Origin: Marinarcus sp041672955
GTDB lineage: Bacteria; Campylobacterota; Campylobacteria; Campylobacterales; Arcobacteraceae
Direction of reading: 5' to 3'
Assembly (NCBI GenBank): GCA_041672955.1
Contig: JBAYYP010000003.1
Span: 15,618 to 79,617, forward strand
DNA: 64,000 bases
Each line of letters starts with the position of its first letter. The stretch's first letter is position 1. Made by a program: the position numbers and the translations under genes. Below, piece by piece: positions 1 through 9,255 of this stretch. The notes beneath the pieces are model-generated. The model searched no databases, was not told the origin of the DNA, and saw only the letters and a list, made by a program, of their open reading frames with translations.

Positions 1-1
1 T

Positions 2-2503
2 TTTATAAAATTAAGTGCTGCAAGTGCAACAGCTGTAGGAATTGCTAGTGTTCCTTTTGTGAGTGCTAATGAGACAAAAATAAGTGGTGAGTTAGGAAAA
101 TGGATTGCAACAACTTGTCAAGGCTGTACTAGTTGGTGTAGTGTTGAGGGTTATGTTTTAGATGAGAAAATAATCCGTGTAAGAGGAAATGCAAACGCAA
201 AAGGAAATCACGGAAATATCTGTCCACGACCACATTTAGCAATTCAACAAGTGTATGATAAAGATAGAGTAAAAACACCATTAAAACGAACTAATCCTAA
301 AAAAGGAAGAAACGAAGACCCAATGTTTGTTCCTATTTCATGGGAAGAAGCAACCGATACTATTGCTGAAAAAATTATGGAGTTAATTAATAATGATGAG
401 TCGCATAAATTTTGTTTATTGCGTGGACGATATACGCATATGAATGAAATCCCATATGCTACTTTTCCAAAACTAATTGGAAGTCCTAATAATATTTCAC
501 ATAGTGCTATTTGTGCAGAAGCTGAAAAATTTGGACGCTACTATACAGAGGGTTTTTGGGATTATGCTGACTTTGATTTAGAAAATACAAAATATGTTTT
601 AGGTTGGGGTGCTGATCCATTAGCATCAAACCGACAAGTGCCACATTTTATTAATATTTGGGGACATGTAAGAGACAACGCAACTATTACTATTATTGAC
701 CCACGACTTTCAGCAACTGCTGCAAAAGCTCATAAATGGCTTCCTATTATTCCAGGAGCAGACAGTGCCTTAGCCGTTGCAATGGCTCATGTTATTTTAT
801 CACAAGGTGTTTGGAACAAAGAGTTTGTTGGAAATTTTAAAGATAGAAAAAACCAATTCGTTGTAGGTCAACAAGTAAAAAATGAAAATGATTTTAATGA
901 AATTCATACTAATGGTGTTGTTAAATGGTGGAATTTAGAACTGTTTGATAAAACGCCACAATGGGCAGAAGAGATTACAGGAATTAGTGCTAAAGATATT
1001 ATTAAAACAGCACTTGATTTTGCAAATGCTGGAAGCAGAGCTATTTCATGGGTAAGTCCAGGTGCTGCTATGCAAGTTCGTGGTGCATATGCTTCAATGG
1101 CAGCACATGCGTTAAATGGGCTTGTGGGTTCAGTAGATGCAGTTGGTGGAATTTTACAAGGAAGTTCAGTACCTAGTGCTAAAGCTCCTGATGTTCAACC
1201 ATATTTAAGTGAAAAAATTGCTAAAGCACTAAAACAGAAAAAAATTGACCAAAGAGGAACTTCTTTATTTCCAGCACTGAAGAAAAAAAGTGGTGGTGGG
1301 GTTGTTACTGCAAATGTTGCTAATGCTATTTTAGATGGTGACCCTTATGATATTAAAGTAGCCCTTGGCTATTGGAATAATCCTGCATTTTCAGTAAATG
1401 GAACTGATGTTTGGGAAAGAGCTTTATCTAAGCTTCCATTTTTTGCACATATTACTACTAATATTGCAGAAACAACTATGTTTGCAGATATTGTTTTACC
1501 TGCAAAAATGCATATGTTTGAACGATATGGATTTTCTAAAAATAAACAAAACTTACACAGTTACTTAACTATTCATCAGCCATTAGTTAAAACTTTAGGT
1601 GATGCTAAAACAGATGAAACAGAAGTAATGTGGCTTATTTGTGAGTCATTGGCTAAAAAAGGGTATGACACTCCATTGAAATATTACAAAGAGAACTTTA
1701 AAGACCCAGAAACAGGAAAAGAGCCAACAACTGCAGAAGAGTTTGATTTGTATGCCGTTAAAACACTGACTAAACCAATTTGGGACGGAAGCAGCAATGA
1801 TAAGGGTGATAGTATAAATAGTTGGGATGAACTACTTGAAAAAGGAGTTTGGAATACTAAAAAATTTGTTCCTGGTAAAAAAATAGATAATTTCAGTACT
1901 AAAAGTAAAAAATTTGAATTTTTCAGTTTAACTCTTAAATCAGTACTTGAAGAGCATGTAGAGAAAAATAAGTTAGCAAATGTTGATGAAGCAATGGAAT
2001 ATGCAAATATTACAGCACGAGGTGAGAGAGTTTTTGTACCTCACTATGAGCCAATTGTACGACACGGAGATGAAAAAGAGTTTCCGCTTATTTTTGCAGA
2101 GCATCGTTCACGACTTAATAGAGAAGGGCGAAGTCAAAATGTTCCTTGGTATTATGAGATTAAAGATGTTGACCCAGGTGATGAATCTAACGAAGATGTA
2201 ACTAAAATCAACCCAATTACTGCAAAACAGTATGGCTTAAAAGATGGAGATAAAGTAAAAATAACATCACTTCAAGGAAGTATTGAAAGTGTTATTAAAC
2301 TTTGGGAAGGAACAAGACCAGGTGTTGCTATTAAATGTTTTGGGCAAGGACACTGGGCGTATGGCACGGTTGCTAGTGAAACATTTGGGCAAAAACCACG
2401 AGGTGGAAATAATAATACCATTCATATACATGAATATGACCGTTTAAGTGGAAGTACCGCAAGACACGGTGGAACTGCTAGAATTAAAATAGAAAAAATA
2501 TAA
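2..2503 (+). CDS. arrA: Molybdopterin oxidoreductase catalytic subunit, ArrA-like (5' partial)
   Basis: Catalytic subunit of a periplasmic molybdenum reductase, most like the respiratory arsenate reductase ArrA. The frame is open from the window edge. Its first residues (FIKLSAASATAVGIASVPF) look like the hydrophobic core of a Tat signal, so the GTG at 59 is not the real start and the gene begins upstream. A CxxCxxxC motif (CQGCTSWC) followed by NICPRPH forms the N-terminal 4Fe-4S site. Blocks such as RVKTPLKRTNPKKGR and SPNNISHSAICAEAEKFG match my memory of ArrA. About 834 residues are visible, against about 850 in ArrA. An ArrB-like gene follows 12 bp downstream. Related polysulfide or thiosulfate reductases are the alternative; the substrate cannot be settled by eye. 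Confidence 0.7.
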   Translation, partial: FIKLSAASATAVGIASVPFVSANETKISGELGKWIATTCQGCTSWCSVEGYVLDEKIIRVRGNANAKGNHGNICPRPHLAIQQVYDKDRVKTPLKRTNPKKGRNEDPMFVPISWEEATDTIAEKIMELINNDESHKFCLLRGRYTHMNEIPYATFPKLIGSPNNISHSAICAEAEKFGRYYTEGFWDYADFDLENTKYVLGWGADPLASNRQVPHFINIWGHVRDNATITIIDPRLSATAAKAHKWLPIIPGADSALAVAMAHVILSQGVWNKEFVGNFKDRKNQFVVGQQVKNENDFNEIHTNGVVKWWNLELFDKTPQWAEEITGISAKDIIKTALDFANAGSRAISWVSPGAAMQVRGAYASMAAHALNGLVGSVDAVGGILQGSSVPSAKAPDVQPYLSEKIAKALKQKKIDQRGTSLFPALKKKSGGGVVTANVANAILDGDPYDIKVALGYWNNPAFSVNGTDVWERALSKLPFFAHITTNIAETTMFADIVLPAKMHMFERYGFSKNKQNLHSYLTIHQPLVKTLGDAKTDETEVMWLICESLAKKGYDTPLKYYKENFKDPETGKEPTTAEEFDLYAVKTLTKPIWDGSSNDKGDSINSWDELLEKGVWNTKKFVPGKKIDNFSTKSKKFEFFSLTLKSVLEEHVEKNKLANVDEAMEYANITARGERVFVPHYEPIVRHGDEKEFPLIFAEHRSRLNREGRSQNVPWYYEIKDVDPGDESNEDVTKINPITAKQYGLKDGDKVKITSLQGSIESVIKLWEGTRPGVAIKCFGQGHWAYGTVASETFGQKPRGGNNNTIHIHEYDRLSGSTARHGGTARIKIEKI

Positions 2504-2515
2504 AGGAGGTGTGAA

Positions 2516-3217
2516 ATGGCAAAAAAATTTGGAATGGTAATTGATTTACATAAATGTGTAGGTTGTGGAGCCTGTGATTTAGCTTGTAAAAGTGAAAACA
2601 ACACTCCTGAAGGAATTTATTGGTCAAAACATGAAATAGAAACATCGGGTGTTTTCCCAGATGTGGCATATAAATATAGACCAACGCTTTGTAATCATTG
2701 TGAAGATGCACCATGTATTAGATCTTGTCCAACAACTGCAATGCATAAAGATGAAGAAACTGATATTACTTTGCATGACGCAGATAAATGTATTGGGTGC
2801 AAAAGTTGTATTTTAGCGTGTCCATATGATGTAATTTCGTACAATGCAAGACAACCTCACTTAGCTCAAAGAGATAATTCAGAGCTTGTAACTGGAGGTA
2901 CATTTAGTGCTAAAGAGTTAGGAGATAAAACTAATACCCCTTATCCTTATTACAATGCAGAACGAGGTAAAACCTATGCTAGTATTAGAGACAAAGGCGT
3001 TGTTGAAAAGTGTAATTTTTGTGATCACCGTGTAAAAGCAGGGTTACTACCACATTGTGTAGATTCTTGTCCAGCAGATGCACGAATTTTTGGTAATTTA
3101 AATGATGAAAATTCAGCACCTAGTTTGTTGTTGGCAAAATATCCAGCAGAGGTGTTAAAAGCACACAAAGGAACAAAACCTAAAGTATTTTATATAAGAG
3201 ATTTCGCAAAGGTATAA
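2516..3217 (+). CDS. arrB: 4Fe-4S ferredoxin-type electron transfer subunit, ArrB-like
   Basis: Iron-sulfur subunit that would pass electrons to the molybdenum subunit encoded just upstream. The 233 residues match the usual size of ArrB (about 234). Four cysteine clusters are visible: CVGCGACDLAC near residue 15, CNHCEDAPCIRSC near 62, CIGCKSCILAC near 95, and CNFCDHR with CVDSC near 165-185. This is the four-cluster DMSO-reductase beta-subunit pattern. A strong Shine-Dalgarno sequence (AAAGGAGG) precedes the ATG. No membrane anchor gene or ars detoxification gene is visible downstream. The pairing supports an ArrAB-type enzyme, but related PhsB/PsrB/TtrB subunits share the same cysteine layout. 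Confidence 0.72.
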   Translation: MAKKFGMVIDLHKCVGCGACDLACKSENNTPEGIYWSKHEIETSGVFPDVAYKYRPTLCNHCEDAPCIRSCPTTAMHKDEETDITLHDADKCIGCKSCILACPYDVISYNARQPHLAQRDNSELVTGGTFSAKELGDKTNTPYPYYNAERGKTYASIRDKGVVEKCNFCDHRVKAGLLPHCVDSCPADARIFGNLNDENSAPSLLLAKYPAEVLKAHKGTKPKVFYIRDFAKV

Positions 3218-3218
3218 G

Positions 3219-3253
3219 AATAGAGGGGGGCAGTTAGTTTCCCCACCTCTATT
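3219..3253 (+). terminator. Hairpin after arrAB
   Basis: AATAGAGG pairs with CCTCTATT, and G-rich and C-rich inner segments extend the stem just after the ArrB-like stop codon. It lacks a clear T-tract, so it may be a weak intrinsic terminator or an RNA-stabilising hairpin. Confidence 0.5.
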
Positions 3254-3433
3254 ACATGAAAATTAAGTGGTAAACACTAGACACAAAAGATTCAAAAAGT
3301 AGCAAAAGTATCAAAACAAACATAAAGATATAAAAACTCATATCAAAAAAGTTACAAATAAATCGTTTAATGGGTATACTTTGCCTATTAAAAATAAATG
3401 AAGATTTTGTTAAAAGATAAGAGGAAATGAGTT

Positions 3434-4492
3434 ATGAGAAAAATAGTAGGTTTAATTTTTACATTTGTATTGGCTTTTGCAATAGTTGGTTGTGAAGAGA
3501 GTAAAACTGATGTAACTGTTAGTACATATGAGATTGCTATGATTCTTGATATTGGCACAATTGAGGACAACTCGTTTAATCAAGGAATTTGGGAAGGCAT
3601 AGTGGATTATGCAAGCAAAAATAAGATTACTCATAAATATTATAAAACGGCAAAGCAAAGCACAGATGATTACCTTGCTGCAATTAAAATTGCAGTAGAC
3701 GATGGAGCAAAAATTGTTGTAACTCCTGGCTTTTTGTTTGAAGAAGCTATTACTTTAGCTCAAAACTTGTATCCTAAAGTTAACTTTATATTAATTGATG
3801 GACATCCTACTACAACTAACAATAATACTCTTGGTATTAAATTTTCTGAAGAACAAGCGGGATACTTAGCGGGATATTCTGCAGTAATTGAAGGCTACAC
3901 AAAGCTGGGGTTTTTAGGTGGAATAGAAGTACCTGCTGTTGTTCGATACGGTTATGGATTTGCACAAGGTGCGCAAGCAGCAGCAGCTGAGTTAGGCATT
4001 GAGAATATTGACTTAAAATATCACTATGCAGGTGGATTTGAAGCAACACCAAATGCACAAGCACTTGCAGCTTTTTGGTATGCAGATGATACAGAAATTA
4101 TATTTGTTTGTGCAGGAACTATAGGAAACTCCACTATGACAGCAGCGCAATTGGCAAATAAAAAGGTTATTGGCGTTGACGTTGACCAAAGTTCACAATC
4201 AGCGACTGTGATTACTTCTGCCATGAAAAGTCTTGCTTTTTCTGTTCAAAATGCATTGGCACTGTACTATGCAGGTAATTTTCCTGGTGGTAAATCTTTG
4301 ATTTATGACGCCAGTTCAAATGGAATAGGACTTGCTATGGATACTTCTACGTTTAAAATATTTACTCAAGACAATTACGACAGAGTCTTTGGAAAATTAG
4401 CAGCAGGTGAGATTACAATACAAAATGATAAGGATGTAAATACGCCAAATCAACTTCCACTCTCTCTTGTTAATATCATTTTTATAGAATAG
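3434..4492 (+). CDS. BMP-family (PnrA/Med-like) substrate-binding lipoprotein
   Basis: Predicted surface-anchored lipoprotein of the basic membrane protein (BMP) family, which binds nucleosides or similar ligands for ABC importers. A lipoprotein signal peptide ends in the lipobox-like AIVGC at about residue 20. The motif DNSFNQGIWEG is typical of the family N-terminus, and the C-terminal half repeats the periplasmic-binding fold (VIGVDVDQSSQ). The length of 352 residues is normal. A possible Shine-Dalgarno sequence (AGAGGAAATGAG) precedes the ATG. No ABC permease or ATPase gene lies nearby, so it is an orphan here. It could instead be a receptor component like Med. The ligand is unknown. Confidence 0.75.
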   Translation: MRKIVGLIFTFVLAFAIVGCEESKTDVTVSTYEIAMILDIGTIEDNSFNQGIWEGIVDYASKNKITHKYYKTAKQSTDDYLAAIKIAVDDGAKIVVTPGFLFEEAITLAQNLYPKVNFILIDGHPTTTNNNTLGIKFSEEQAGYLAGYSAVIEGYTKLGFLGGIEVPAVVRYGYGFAQGAQAAAAELGIENIDLKYHYAGGFEATPNAQALAAFWYADDTEIIFVCAGTIGNSTMTAAQLANKKVIGVDVDQSSQSATVITSAMKSLAFSVQNALALYYAGNFPGGKSLIYDASSNGIGLAMDTSTFKIFTQDNYDRVFGKLAAGEITIQNDKDVNTPNQLPLSLVNIIFIE

Positions 4493-4501
4493 AATAATAG
4501 A

Positions 4502-7057
4502 TTAAAATAGTTTACTTGAAGACTCTTTATGGGATACACAAATTAAATCTGTAATTTTTTGAGCATTGACACAAAAATTTCCATTTTTTTCAATTAAAAA
4601 AAGGTCTTGAGCTTTACCACGACTGGTATAAATTTTAGCACTCTCAATTTCTATATTAAAATCATCAAAAATTTTAGCAATATGGGCTAATAGACCTTTT
4701 TGATCTTTTGTTTTTACCTTCATAGAGGCTAAATATTGGGTGTGATTACAATCTATTTGAATTTCATTTTTTTTAATTTCTGGAATTACTGTTTTGGTGC
4801 TTTTACTCATATCAAAAGAGTTTTGAATGACATCTTCTATAAAAGGAAGATTGATGTCATTTACCTTTTCACTAAACGTTATTTCAAAGCATTTTTTATT
4901 GTCAAAGAGTTTAAAAATATTCATAGAGGCAATATTTAGAAATTCAAATTTTCCCAATAAATACCCTAAATTCAGAGGAATAGCTCGAATAATTCTTAGA
5001 GTTAAAACTTCTTTATTGATTATTTTATAAGTATAGGTGTTGACCTCTTTTGCTTTTATGGCTAAATCCAAAATATCACTGGCTTTAAGTTGTAAAAAGA
5101 TTTGATTGGAATCTATGTTGAGGATTTTCTTTTTCATTAGTAGAGGTAAAGCATTAAATTTATCGAGTTTTCTAATGCTGTTTATTTTAGCAACTCTTCT
5201 GGCACTTTCATTTAAAAGATCGGCATTGTCAAATGCTTGAAGACTTTGCAGATACAACTCTTTAAGCAGCGATGCAATTGAACTGCTGTAGATTTGTTTT
5301 CCAACAGCAGAAATATCGGCATAGGTAACTAAGTATAAAATATCTAAAGTCAGTTGGTTTTTTAAATTTGCAGTAAAGGCTAAAATAACTTTTTGAGAAT
5401 ATATGTCTTCATTGGTTGCAACACGGCTCATAAGATTATGATAACGAATAATACGAGCTATTATTAGTGTCTCTTCACTTTCAAAGCCTAAAGAACGTGC
5501 CATATTTTTAAAGAGTTTTTCTCCTGCTATGTGGTGGTCTGTTTTTCTTCCTTTTCCAATATCATGAAATAAAGATGCAATTTTTGCCCAAGATTGTTGT
5601 TGAGCTGATAAGTTATTGTAAATATTTAAAACAAAAATATCTTCAATGTTTTCAATAAATTTCAAGGTATTAATAGAGTGAATATCAACGGGTTGTTGAT
5701 GATAGCCATCAAACTGAGGCAAATTTATTATTCTTTTTGTACTAGGAATAAGTGTTTGAAATAAATTAGCATTGTAAAAGAGTTTTATAATAGGGTATAA
5801 CTGCGATGTATACAAAATGGATGTAATTAATTTTTTGTGTTCTTGCCCTAATTTATTGGGCAAAATAGCTTGACTAATATAATAAACATAAGAATGGTCA
5901 AAACTTTTAATATTTGAAGGTAAGAGCAAGAGTTCTTTTAAAATAGTAAGAAGAAAATTGGGTTTTTGGTGAAAGGAAGTAAAAAGTTTGTTGTTAATAC
6001 TATAAATATTTTTTCGTAAACGAAAGGTTTTTAGTAAAGCAATATTAGAGTACGAAGCAGTAACTTCACGGGTAAATTTTTTGATCATAATTGAGGTGAA
6101 AAAATGAACAGCGTGCAAAGAGTTAAAGAGTTTGGACATAAACTGTCTCTCTTTTGTAGCTCGTGGACGATTTAAAAAACCCATTTTCTGACTAAGTTCT
6201 GGAAGCATATCAAAATGAACTTGGTCAAGTTTTTTCTTAGCAACAGAGTGTAAAACATTTCTAACTTGAAAAATAAACTCTAAAGAAACTCTATATTTAC
6301 GATACTCCTCTTCTGTAAAATGAATACCAATAAGGTTTTTTACATCATTAACTCCATATAAAACATTGGCAATCCAAAAGAGCATATTGGCTTCTCTCAT
6401 TCCTCCATAACCATCTTTAATATTGGGTTCCATTCTTAACGGATATTTTGAAAGTCGTTGTTTATGCTCTTCTACTTTTTCTAAAATAAATTTCTGTTTG
6501 TTGGTTTGTCTGACTTTACTTAAAACAGTTTGATATTCTAACCAAAGGTGCTTTGAGCCAAAAATCATACGAGACTCTATTAACGAAGTTTTAATAGTAA
6601 GCTCTTCTTTAACAGAAGCTTCTATGTCATAAAGCTCGTGAACTCTTGAACCCAGTTTTAACCCACAATCCCAAGCAAGAGTGATAAACTCTTCAATTAA
6701 AGGGTTAAGATTATAACCTGCAATATTTTCATACAAAATCATTAAATCAATATCGGAATAAATGCACAACTGTTCTCTGCCATAACTTCCTAACGCTACA
6801 AGAGTAATTGGAACAGAGTTTCCTATGGGTAAATAGGAACCAAAATATTTTTGCAACATATATTTGTATAAAACAATTACAAAGGCATCTATTTTTTTGG
6901 TGTGTTGTATGAAAAATTCTTTTCCTGCTGTAGTTTCTAAAATAGTCTCTGTTGAGCTAAGATATTTTTTTATACTGTGTTTAAAAAGTTGGGAAATCTC
7001 AAAGTCATTGGCTTTTTTTGCTATTAAATCTTCAATTTGTAAGGTAAGTTCAATCAT
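4502..7057 (-). CDS. glnD: [Protein-PII] uridylyltransferase/uridylyl-removing enzyme
   Basis: Bifunctional nitrogen sensor that adds UMP to the PII protein when glutamine is low and removes it when glutamine is high. The N-terminal nucleotidyltransferase motif is GSYGREQLCIYSDIDLMI (about residues 90-107). A central HD hydrolase domain shows SLFHDIGKGRKTDHH. The C-terminus holds ACT-type glutamine-sensing repeats (LLAHIAKIFDDFNIEI). At 851 residues it has full family length. Its substrate glnB lies 1.8 kb away on the opposite strand, with Tyr51 conserved, so the pair is consistent. It is convergent with the BMP lipoprotein gene, ending 10 bp from it. Confidence 0.93.
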   Translation of the reverse strand: MIELTLQIEDLIAKKANDFEISQLFKHSIKKYLSSTETILETTAGKEFFIQHTKKIDAFVIVLYKYMLQKYFGSYLPIGNSVPITLVALGSYGREQLCIYSDIDLMILYENIAGYNLNPLIEEFITLAWDCGLKLGSRVHELYDIEASVKEELTIKTSLIESRMIFGSKHLWLEYQTVLSKVRQTNKQKFILEKVEEHKQRLSKYPLRMEPNIKDGYGGMREANMLFWIANVLYGVNDVKNLIGIHFTEEEYRKYRVSLEFIFQVRNVLHSVAKKKLDQVHFDMLPELSQKMGFLNRPRATKERQFMSKLFNSLHAVHFFTSIMIKKFTREVTASYSNIALLKTFRLRKNIYSINNKLFTSFHQKPNFLLTILKELLLLPSNIKSFDHSYVYYISQAILPNKLGQEHKKLITSILYTSQLYPIIKLFYNANLFQTLIPSTKRIINLPQFDGYHQQPVDIHSINTLKFIENIEDIFVLNIYNNLSAQQQSWAKIASLFHDIGKGRKTDHHIAGEKLFKNMARSLGFESEETLIIARIIRYHNLMSRVATNEDIYSQKVILAFTANLKNQLTLDILYLVTYADISAVGKQIYSSSIASLLKELYLQSLQAFDNADLLNESARRVAKINSIRKLDKFNALPLLMKKKILNIDSNQIFLQLKASDILDLAIKAKEVNTYTYKIINKEVLTLRIIRAIPLNLGYLLGKFEFLNIASMNIFKLFDNKKCFEITFSEKVNDINLPFIEDVIQNSFDMSKSTKTVIPEIKKNEIQIDCNHTQYLASMKVKTKDQKGLLAHIAKIFDDFNIEIESAKIYTSRGKAQDLFLIEKNGNFCVNAQKITDLICVSHKESSSKLF

Positions 7058-7084
7058 AAAAATAAACTTTATTCATAGATATTT

Positions 7085-8830
7085 TCATTTAATTATTTTT
7101 TCTAAATCACTTATGTTTGTGACTTCCCCTTTTATTAAATCATAGTGCTTATGTGAAAAGCTGATTTTTGTGTTTTCTAAAATGGATTCAATTTTGTAAA
7201 GTTCCTTCTGTAAATCAAAATGCTCTTCATTTAGAATAATAAAATAATCTCCAAAGATTCTAAAAATCATTGCTTTTTTGCTAATATAACTTAGCTCTCT
7301 TGCGATATTCTTTAAAATCTCATCACCCTCTTGCCAACCGTATTTTTTGTTATATGCAGAAAATTTGTGTAAAGATATAGAGTTAAGACAAGCTACATTA
7401 AACTCTTTTTCACTGGTATATCCTAGAACATAAGTTAAATAATCTATATTATAAAGTTCTGTTATGGGGTCTCTGTAAAAATAAGAGAATCTCTCTTTTT
7501 CTATTTTTGTTTTTGGGATTTGATTGATATTTAAATCTATATGCACATCTTTAAGTGCAATTAATGCATGTTTAACTATTTTAGGATGGAACTGTTTACC
7601 TGAGAAATCTTCTAACTCTTGAAGTGCTAACTTGACATTTTTTCTGGCTTTGTAAATTCTGTTTGTAGTCATAGCGTCAAAGGCATCGGCTACAATCATA
7701 ATTTGTGAACCAATAGGTATATCATCGCCTTTAAGTCCATAAGGATAACCCGTGCCATCATATTTTTCATGATGATATTTTACTATTTTGGCAATATTTT
7801 GATAAATATCTATCTCTTTTAAAATTTCATAGCTTGTTACTACATGCTCTTTAATAATTTCAAACTCAAGTTCGGAGAGTTTTCCAGGTTTAAGTAAAAT
7901 AGAATCTGGAGTAGAAATTTTCCCAATATCATGAAGCATACACGCTTTGTAGAGTTCATCTTCTTGATCTTGTGAATAGCCCATCTCTTTGGCTATGAGG
8001 ATAGAGTATTTTGCAACTCGTTGCGTGTGTCCTGCTGTATAGCTGTCTCTTTTTTCTATCATACTGACCATTGAAAAAATATTTTGTTCATAGTTTTTTA
8101 CTCTTCTTGCAATCTCTTTTTTTGCAAATTTTCTTCCATATATAATAGCTATTGTACCAAGCATCCATATGAAAAAAGTGAAAGAAAAATATATAACCGA
8201 AAATGAAAAAGCTTCTTTTCTGTATTTTTTCATAGGTATAGAAACAGAGACAGCCCCTCTTATATCTCCTACTTTGTACCCTTGTGCACCATGACATTTT
8301 AAGCAAGACTCATCAGTAATTAAAGGATTAATATAACGAAGATGTGGCTCTCCCTCTATATTAGTTACTCTTGAAACAGCATTTCTGCTTGTTTCTATTA
8401 TCTCTAAGGCCTCTTTTTCCCAATCATCAGCAACATTTTTTGGATTTAATACTATCTTGCTTGTAATATGACCTTTTGTCCCATAAAATTCAGAGTACTG
8501 TTCCATCATTTGTGAAAGCGTATATGCTGGATTCATTAAAGTAAGATGTTGATTGGAAGTAGTATTAACATCTCTGTCTTTTACATGAGCCAGATATTCA
8601 TTTGGGGGAGTCTCTTTGGTTATTGGTACATATACACCGCCATGCGAAGCTACCCATGCACGATATGCCAAATCTTTTTTAACACTTATTTCTGCTTCAT
8701 TGAAAGCCAATCTATTAGCGTATTCGTATTCGCTGTGGACTAAAAATGATGTCAGAAAAATGAGTAAAAAAGTCCAAAATAAGAAGATATAAAATGCAAT
8801 TTTATCGATTAGTTTTTTTTGTATATTCAT
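7085..8830 (-). CDS. Membrane sensor with haem-type DUF3365 domain, HD-GYP and degenerate GGDEF
   Basis: Predicted cyclic-di-GMP phosphodiesterase with an extracytoplasmic sensor. A first membrane helix (about residues 12-30) and a second (about 210-230) bracket a Tll0287/DUF3365-like domain containing CLKCH, a CxxCH c-type haem site. The cytoplasmic HD-GYP domain shows HDIGKIST and HHEKYDGTGYP. The last 150 residues resemble GGDEF, but the signature reads FGDYF instead of GGDEF, so cyclase activity is unlikely. It starts 27 bp from the glnD start region and is divergent from glnB. The likely role is redox, NO or gas-dependent control of motility or attachment, inferred from domains only. Confidence 0.83.
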   Translation of the reverse strand: MNIQKKLIDKIAFYIFLFWTFLLIFLTSFLVHSEYEYANRLAFNEAEISVKKDLAYRAWVASHGGVYVPITKETPPNEYLAHVKDRDVNTTSNQHLTLMNPAYTLSQMMEQYSEFYGTKGHITSKIVLNPKNVADDWEKEALEIIETSRNAVSRVTNIEGEPHLRYINPLITDESCLKCHGAQGYKVGDIRGAVSVSIPMKKYRKEAFSFSVIYFSFTFFIWMLGTIAIIYGRKFAKKEIARRVKNYEQNIFSMVSMIEKRDSYTAGHTQRVAKYSILIAKEMGYSQDQEDELYKACMLHDIGKISTPDSILLKPGKLSELEFEIIKEHVVTSYEILKEIDIYQNIAKIVKYHHEKYDGTGYPYGLKGDDIPIGSQIMIVADAFDAMTTNRIYKARKNVKLALQELEDFSGKQFHPKIVKHALIALKDVHIDLNINQIPKTKIEKERFSYFYRDPITELYNIDYLTYVLGYTSEKEFNVACLNSISLHKFSAYNKKYGWQEGDEILKNIARELSYISKKAMIFRIFGDYFIILNEEHFDLQKELYKIESILENTKISFSHKHYDLIKGEVTNISDLEKIIK

Positions 8831-8916
8831 AAAATGATTTTAGCATTAATAGGCAAAAAATTCCTAATTTTAAAGAAATTTTGATAGAATTGTCCATTGA
8901 TAAAAAAGGATTAACA

Positions 8917-9255
8917 TTGAAAAAAATTGAAGCCATTATTAAACCATTTAAACTCGAAGATGTCAAAGAAGCCTTAACTGAAGCTGGAATTACAGGTATG
9001 ACTATTACAGATGTTAAAGGATATGGACGGCAACAAGGACACAGTGAATTGTATAGAGGCGCAGAATATGTAGTTGATTTTTTGCCTAAAATAAAAATTG
9101 AACTTGTTGTGGATGATAGAAGTGTGGATGAAACTATTCGTATAGTTACAGAAGCTGCACGAACGGGAAAAATTGGCGATGGAAAAATTTTTGTAACCCC
9201 AATTCAACGAGTTGTACGCATACGAACAGGTGAAGAAGATGAGGACGCAATTTAA
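8917..9255 (+). CDS. glnB: Nitrogen regulatory protein P-II
   Basis: PII signal-transduction protein that reports 2-oxoglutarate, ATP and glutamine status and is modified by GlnD. I place the start at TTG 8917 after AAAGGA rather than at TTG 8881. This gives 112 residues, the family norm, and puts the uridylylated tyrosine of the T-loop (LYRGAEYVVDF) exactly at position 51. The B and C loops (AARTGKIGDGKIFV, RIRTGEEDEDAI) are intact. The stop overlaps the pyrC start by one base, so the two are co-transcribed. No amtB gene lies beside it, which favours GlnB over GlnK. Confidence 0.92.
   Translation: MKKIEAIIKPFKLEDVKEALTEAGITGMTITDVKGYGRQQGHSELYRGAEYVVDFLPKIKIELVVDDRSVDETIRIVTEAARTGKIGDGKIFVTPIQRVVRIRTGEEDEDAI

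Noticed and set aside
2484..2714. Minus-strand open frames opposite the arrA/arrB junction
   Set aside because: They lie antisense to strong cysteine-cluster coding sequence, have no ribosome-binding site and show no protein-like composition.
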